Part shown: piece after piece, positions 37,535 through 38,944 of the stretch
Layout of the letters: each line of letters starts with the position of its first letter
Position numbering within the stretch: position 1 is the first letter of the stretch
From: Chitinispirillaceae bacterium
GTDB lineage: Bacteria > Fibrobacterota > Chitinivibrionia > Chitinivibrionales > Chitinispirillaceae
NCBI GenBank assembly: GCA_016929595.1
Contig: JAFGIN010000052.1
Coordinates: 1-38,944 of the forward strand
Direction: 5' to 3'
DNA: 38,944 nucleotides
Notes under the pieces: generated by a model
What the model was told of the DNA's origin: nothing
Database searches by the model: none
What the model saw: the letters and a program-made list of their open reading frames with translations, nothing else
Made by a program: the position numbers and the translations under genes

Positions 37535-37552
37535 GATCCCGAGCTCGGGATC
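37535..37552. repeat. 18-bp perfect palindrome, TCCCGA family
   Basis: GATCCCGAGCTCGGGATC is its own reverse complement. It shares the TCCCGA/TCGGGA core with the sites at 27343-27367 and 27532-27549. Confidence 0.7.
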
Positions 37553-37690
37553 AGGATATGCGAAATCGCGATTTTAAGAACCTGAATAGTTACCATACTG
37601 ATTACTAAAATCAACATGCAATGTATATAAACGATTAACCAATTTTCTTACAGTTAGCTAACACAAAGCTAACAATTCCATTATTTCTGA

Positions 37691-37740
37691 TGTTTCAGAA
37701 CCGGATAAAGTTCATTTTTTTTAAAATTGGTTCTGTAACA
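37691..37740. repeat. Long inverted repeat upstream of msrAB
   Basis: TGTTTCAGAACC (37691-37702) and GGTTCTGTAACA (37729-37740) match at 11 of 12 positions around a 26-base AT-rich spacer. The site lies 100-150 bases upstream of msrAB and could be an operator or an RNA hairpin. Confidence 0.5.
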
Positions 37741-37839
37741 CCACCGGCTATCAGATGTAAGATTTTCCGCGGCACAATTTTCAGCTTCACCAAACCGTAG
37801 ATTTTCTGGAAGACCGGGGTTAAAAAAGGGGTGAAACCT

Positions 37840-38847
37840 ATGGAAAGCGCTATGTTGCTTCTTCTATCGCTGACAGGAACTCTTCCCTCAACAAATCTTG
37901 ATACCGCTGTTTTTGCCGGAGGCTGCTTCTGGTGCATGGAACCGCCGTTTGAACAGCTTGATGGTGTTCAGGATGTCATCGCTGGTTATATGGGTGGTAC
38001 AAAACCTGCTCCTACTTATGAAGAGGTTTCCAGCGGAAAAAGTGGTTACCGGGAAGTAGTACTGGTTATTTTTGAAAAAGATAAAATATCCTACGATACG
38101 CTTCTTGAAGTTTTCTGGCGTAACATTGACCCTACCGATCAAGAAGGCCAATTTGCCGACAGGGGAAATCAGTACGTAACTGCAATATTCTGCACCAGTG
38201 AGCAGCAGAAAAATGCTGCTTCAAAATCTCGAAAAACTCTGGATGATTCGGGAAAGTTTAAAAAACCTGTAGTCACCGAAATTCTTGATGCTACAAAGTT
38301 TTATCCGGCGGAACGTGAACATCAGAATTTTTACCAGACAAATCAGTCTTATTATAAGCGATATAAAAAAGGTTCCGGGAGAGAAGATTTCATCAACCTG
38401 CACTGGGGAGCTGGCGTGGAAAAAACAGATGACCTTCGGGAAAGATTGAGTGCCGTTCAATACCATGTAACACAAGAGTGTGGTACAGAACCTCCGTTTA
38501 GTAATGAGTATTACAACAACAAACGAGAGGGTATCTATGTTGATGTTGTTTCAGGTGAACCGCTTTTCTGGTCAGGAGATAAATATGATTCGGGTAGCGG
38601 CTGGCCAAGTTTTTCAAAACCGATAGAAGCGCAGAGTGTAGTTGAATATACCGACAAGTCACATGGAATGGTCCGCACTGAAGTGAAAAGCCAGAAAGGA
38701 CGAAGCCACCTTGGACATGTATTCCCCGATGGACCGGCTCCATCAGGTCTGAGATATTGTATCAACTCAGCATCATTGAAATTCATTCCAAGAGAGGATC
38801 TTGAAAAAAAGGGGTACGGCAGGTACCTAGAGCTTTTCAGCAAATAG
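37840..38847 (+). CDS. msrAB: Peptide methionine sulfoxide reductase, MsrA-MsrB fusion
   Basis: This repairs oxidised methionine, both S and R sulfoxides. The MsrA domain (~22-180) carries GGCFWC with catalytic C29. The MsrB domain (~195-335) carries [12 protein letters not shown] and RYCINSASL with catalytic C307. The segment matching the common GCGWPSF reads GSGWPSF, so a resolving Cys usual there is absent. The ATG at 37840 is preferred to a GTG at 37831 because AAAGGGG is then correctly spaced. A hydrophobic N-terminus ([12 protein letters not shown]) hints at export, which would fit a bacterium with many secreted proteins, but it is short. The gene appears to be monocistronic. Confidence 0.93.
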   Translation: MESAMLLLLSLTGTLPSTNLDTAVFAGGCFWCMEPPFEQLDGVQDVIAGYMGGTKPAPTYEEVSSGKSGYREVVLVIFEKDKISYDTLLEVFWRNIDPTDQEGQFADRGNQYVTAIFCTSEQQKNAASKSRKTLDDSGKFKKPVVTEILDATKFYPAEREHQNFYQTNQSYYKRYKKGSGREDFINLHWGAGVEKTDDLRERLSAVQYHVTQECGTEPPFSNEYYNNKREGIYVDVVSGEPLFWSGDKYDSGSGWPSFSKPIEAQSVVEYTDKSHGMVRTEVKSQKGRSHLGHVFPDGPAPSGLRYCINSASLKFIPREDLEKKGYGRYLELFSK

Positions 38848-38861
38848 TAACAAACATTGTG

Positions 38862-38944
38862 GGTATGCATTTGGTTGGTATGAGAATACTCATCGATTCG
38901 CATATCGCCTCACCCCACTTCGACTCAGCTCAGTGACCGCCTCG
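38862..38944. repeat. Dispersed repeat at the end of the window
   Basis: Bases 38862-38915 resemble 26655-26704. Bases 38919-38942 (TTCGACTCAGCTCAGTGACC...) resemble 31689-31713 and the inverse of 142-162. The element may continue beyond the window. Confidence 0.55.

Larger units (their letters stand above)
37407..37839. promoter_or_regulatory. Divergent promoter region between the CotH and msrAB genes
   Basis: This ~430-bp interval lies between divergent genes. It holds the 18-bp perfect palindrome at 37535-37552, the stem GTTAGCT/AGCTAAC (37653-37659 and 37667-37673), and a 12-bp inverted repeat at 37691-37740. I could not assign -35/-10 boxes. AAAGGGG lies upstream of the msrAB start. Confidence 0.45.

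Noticed and set aside
1-38944. CRISPR arrays, tRNA and rRNA genes, prophage or transposase genes
   Set aside because: I saw no regularly spaced direct repeats, no tRNA-like T-loop with acceptor stem, no rRNA and no recognisable transposase or integrase. Small RNAs cannot be excluded by eye.

Overview
The window looks like a chromosomal segment of a Fibrobacterota-type bacterium (Fibrobacter or Chitinispirillum-like). The main clues are a C-terminal FISUMP domain (Fibrobacter succinogenes major paralogous domain), neighbouring secreted GH5 and GH9 cellulases, several exported proteins ending in Por/type IX-like sorting tails, and a short ParE/ParC pair. This placement is inferred from gene content only; no rRNA or other phylogenetic marker is present.

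Layout. 1-238: dispersed repeat. 239-1576 (-): YihY/BrkB membrane protein. 1749-2498 (+): lipoprotein followed by a clear terminator. 3211-4713 (-) and 4946-6154 (+): divergently transcribed beta-propeller paralogues whose two halves occur in opposite order. The second one opens a tight five-gene envelope operon (4946-9207: propeller lipoprotein, outer-membrane barrel-like protein, small lipoprotein, extended SDR, small secreted protein). 9572-16448 (+): a three-gene operon made of a one-module NRPS (C-A-T) fused to a short-chain dehydrogenase/reductase, then pabA and a pabB-pabC fusion. 16554-17696 (-): unrecognised protein. 17893-21584 (+): parE-parC. 21938-26431 (+): GH5 and GH9 cellulases. 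26489-27949: gene-poor region full of repeats and palindromes. 27950-37406 (-): three large or exported proteins (FISUMP/InlB/Ig-like protein; endonuclease/exonuclease/phosphatase protein; CotH-lamin tail-beta-helix protein). 37840-38847 (+): MsrA-MsrB fusion. The window ends in another copy of the dispersed repeat.

The most interesting unit is the NRPS operon. The downstream genes encode everything needed to turn chorismate into p-aminobenzoate (pABA): the PabB part carries PIKGT, the ADC-synthase signature, rather than the PIAGT of anthranilate synthase, and the PabC part has its lysine and TNALMG motif. The NRPS adenylation domain lacks the aspartate that normally binds an alpha-amino group. 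By my manual alignment its ten-residue code is AVKHYANDMK, close to the pABA code I remember for albicidin and cystobactamid synthetases (AVKYVANDAK). The operon therefore appears to make pABA, load it on a carrier, and acylate or modify it using the condensation domain and a fused SDR whose active-site spacing (Y-X6-K) resembles FabI/FabL enoyl reductases. No thioesterase is visible. The final product is not predictable from the sequence.

The cellulases, FISUMP protein, EEP protein and CotH protein form a surface/secretion theme: signal peptides at the front, carbohydrate-binding or Ig-like modules in the middle, and sorting tails at the end of most. Dispersed repeats near 1-162, 26.65-27.0 kb, 31.7 kb, 33.0 kb and 38.86-38.94 kb mark the boundaries between these blocks.
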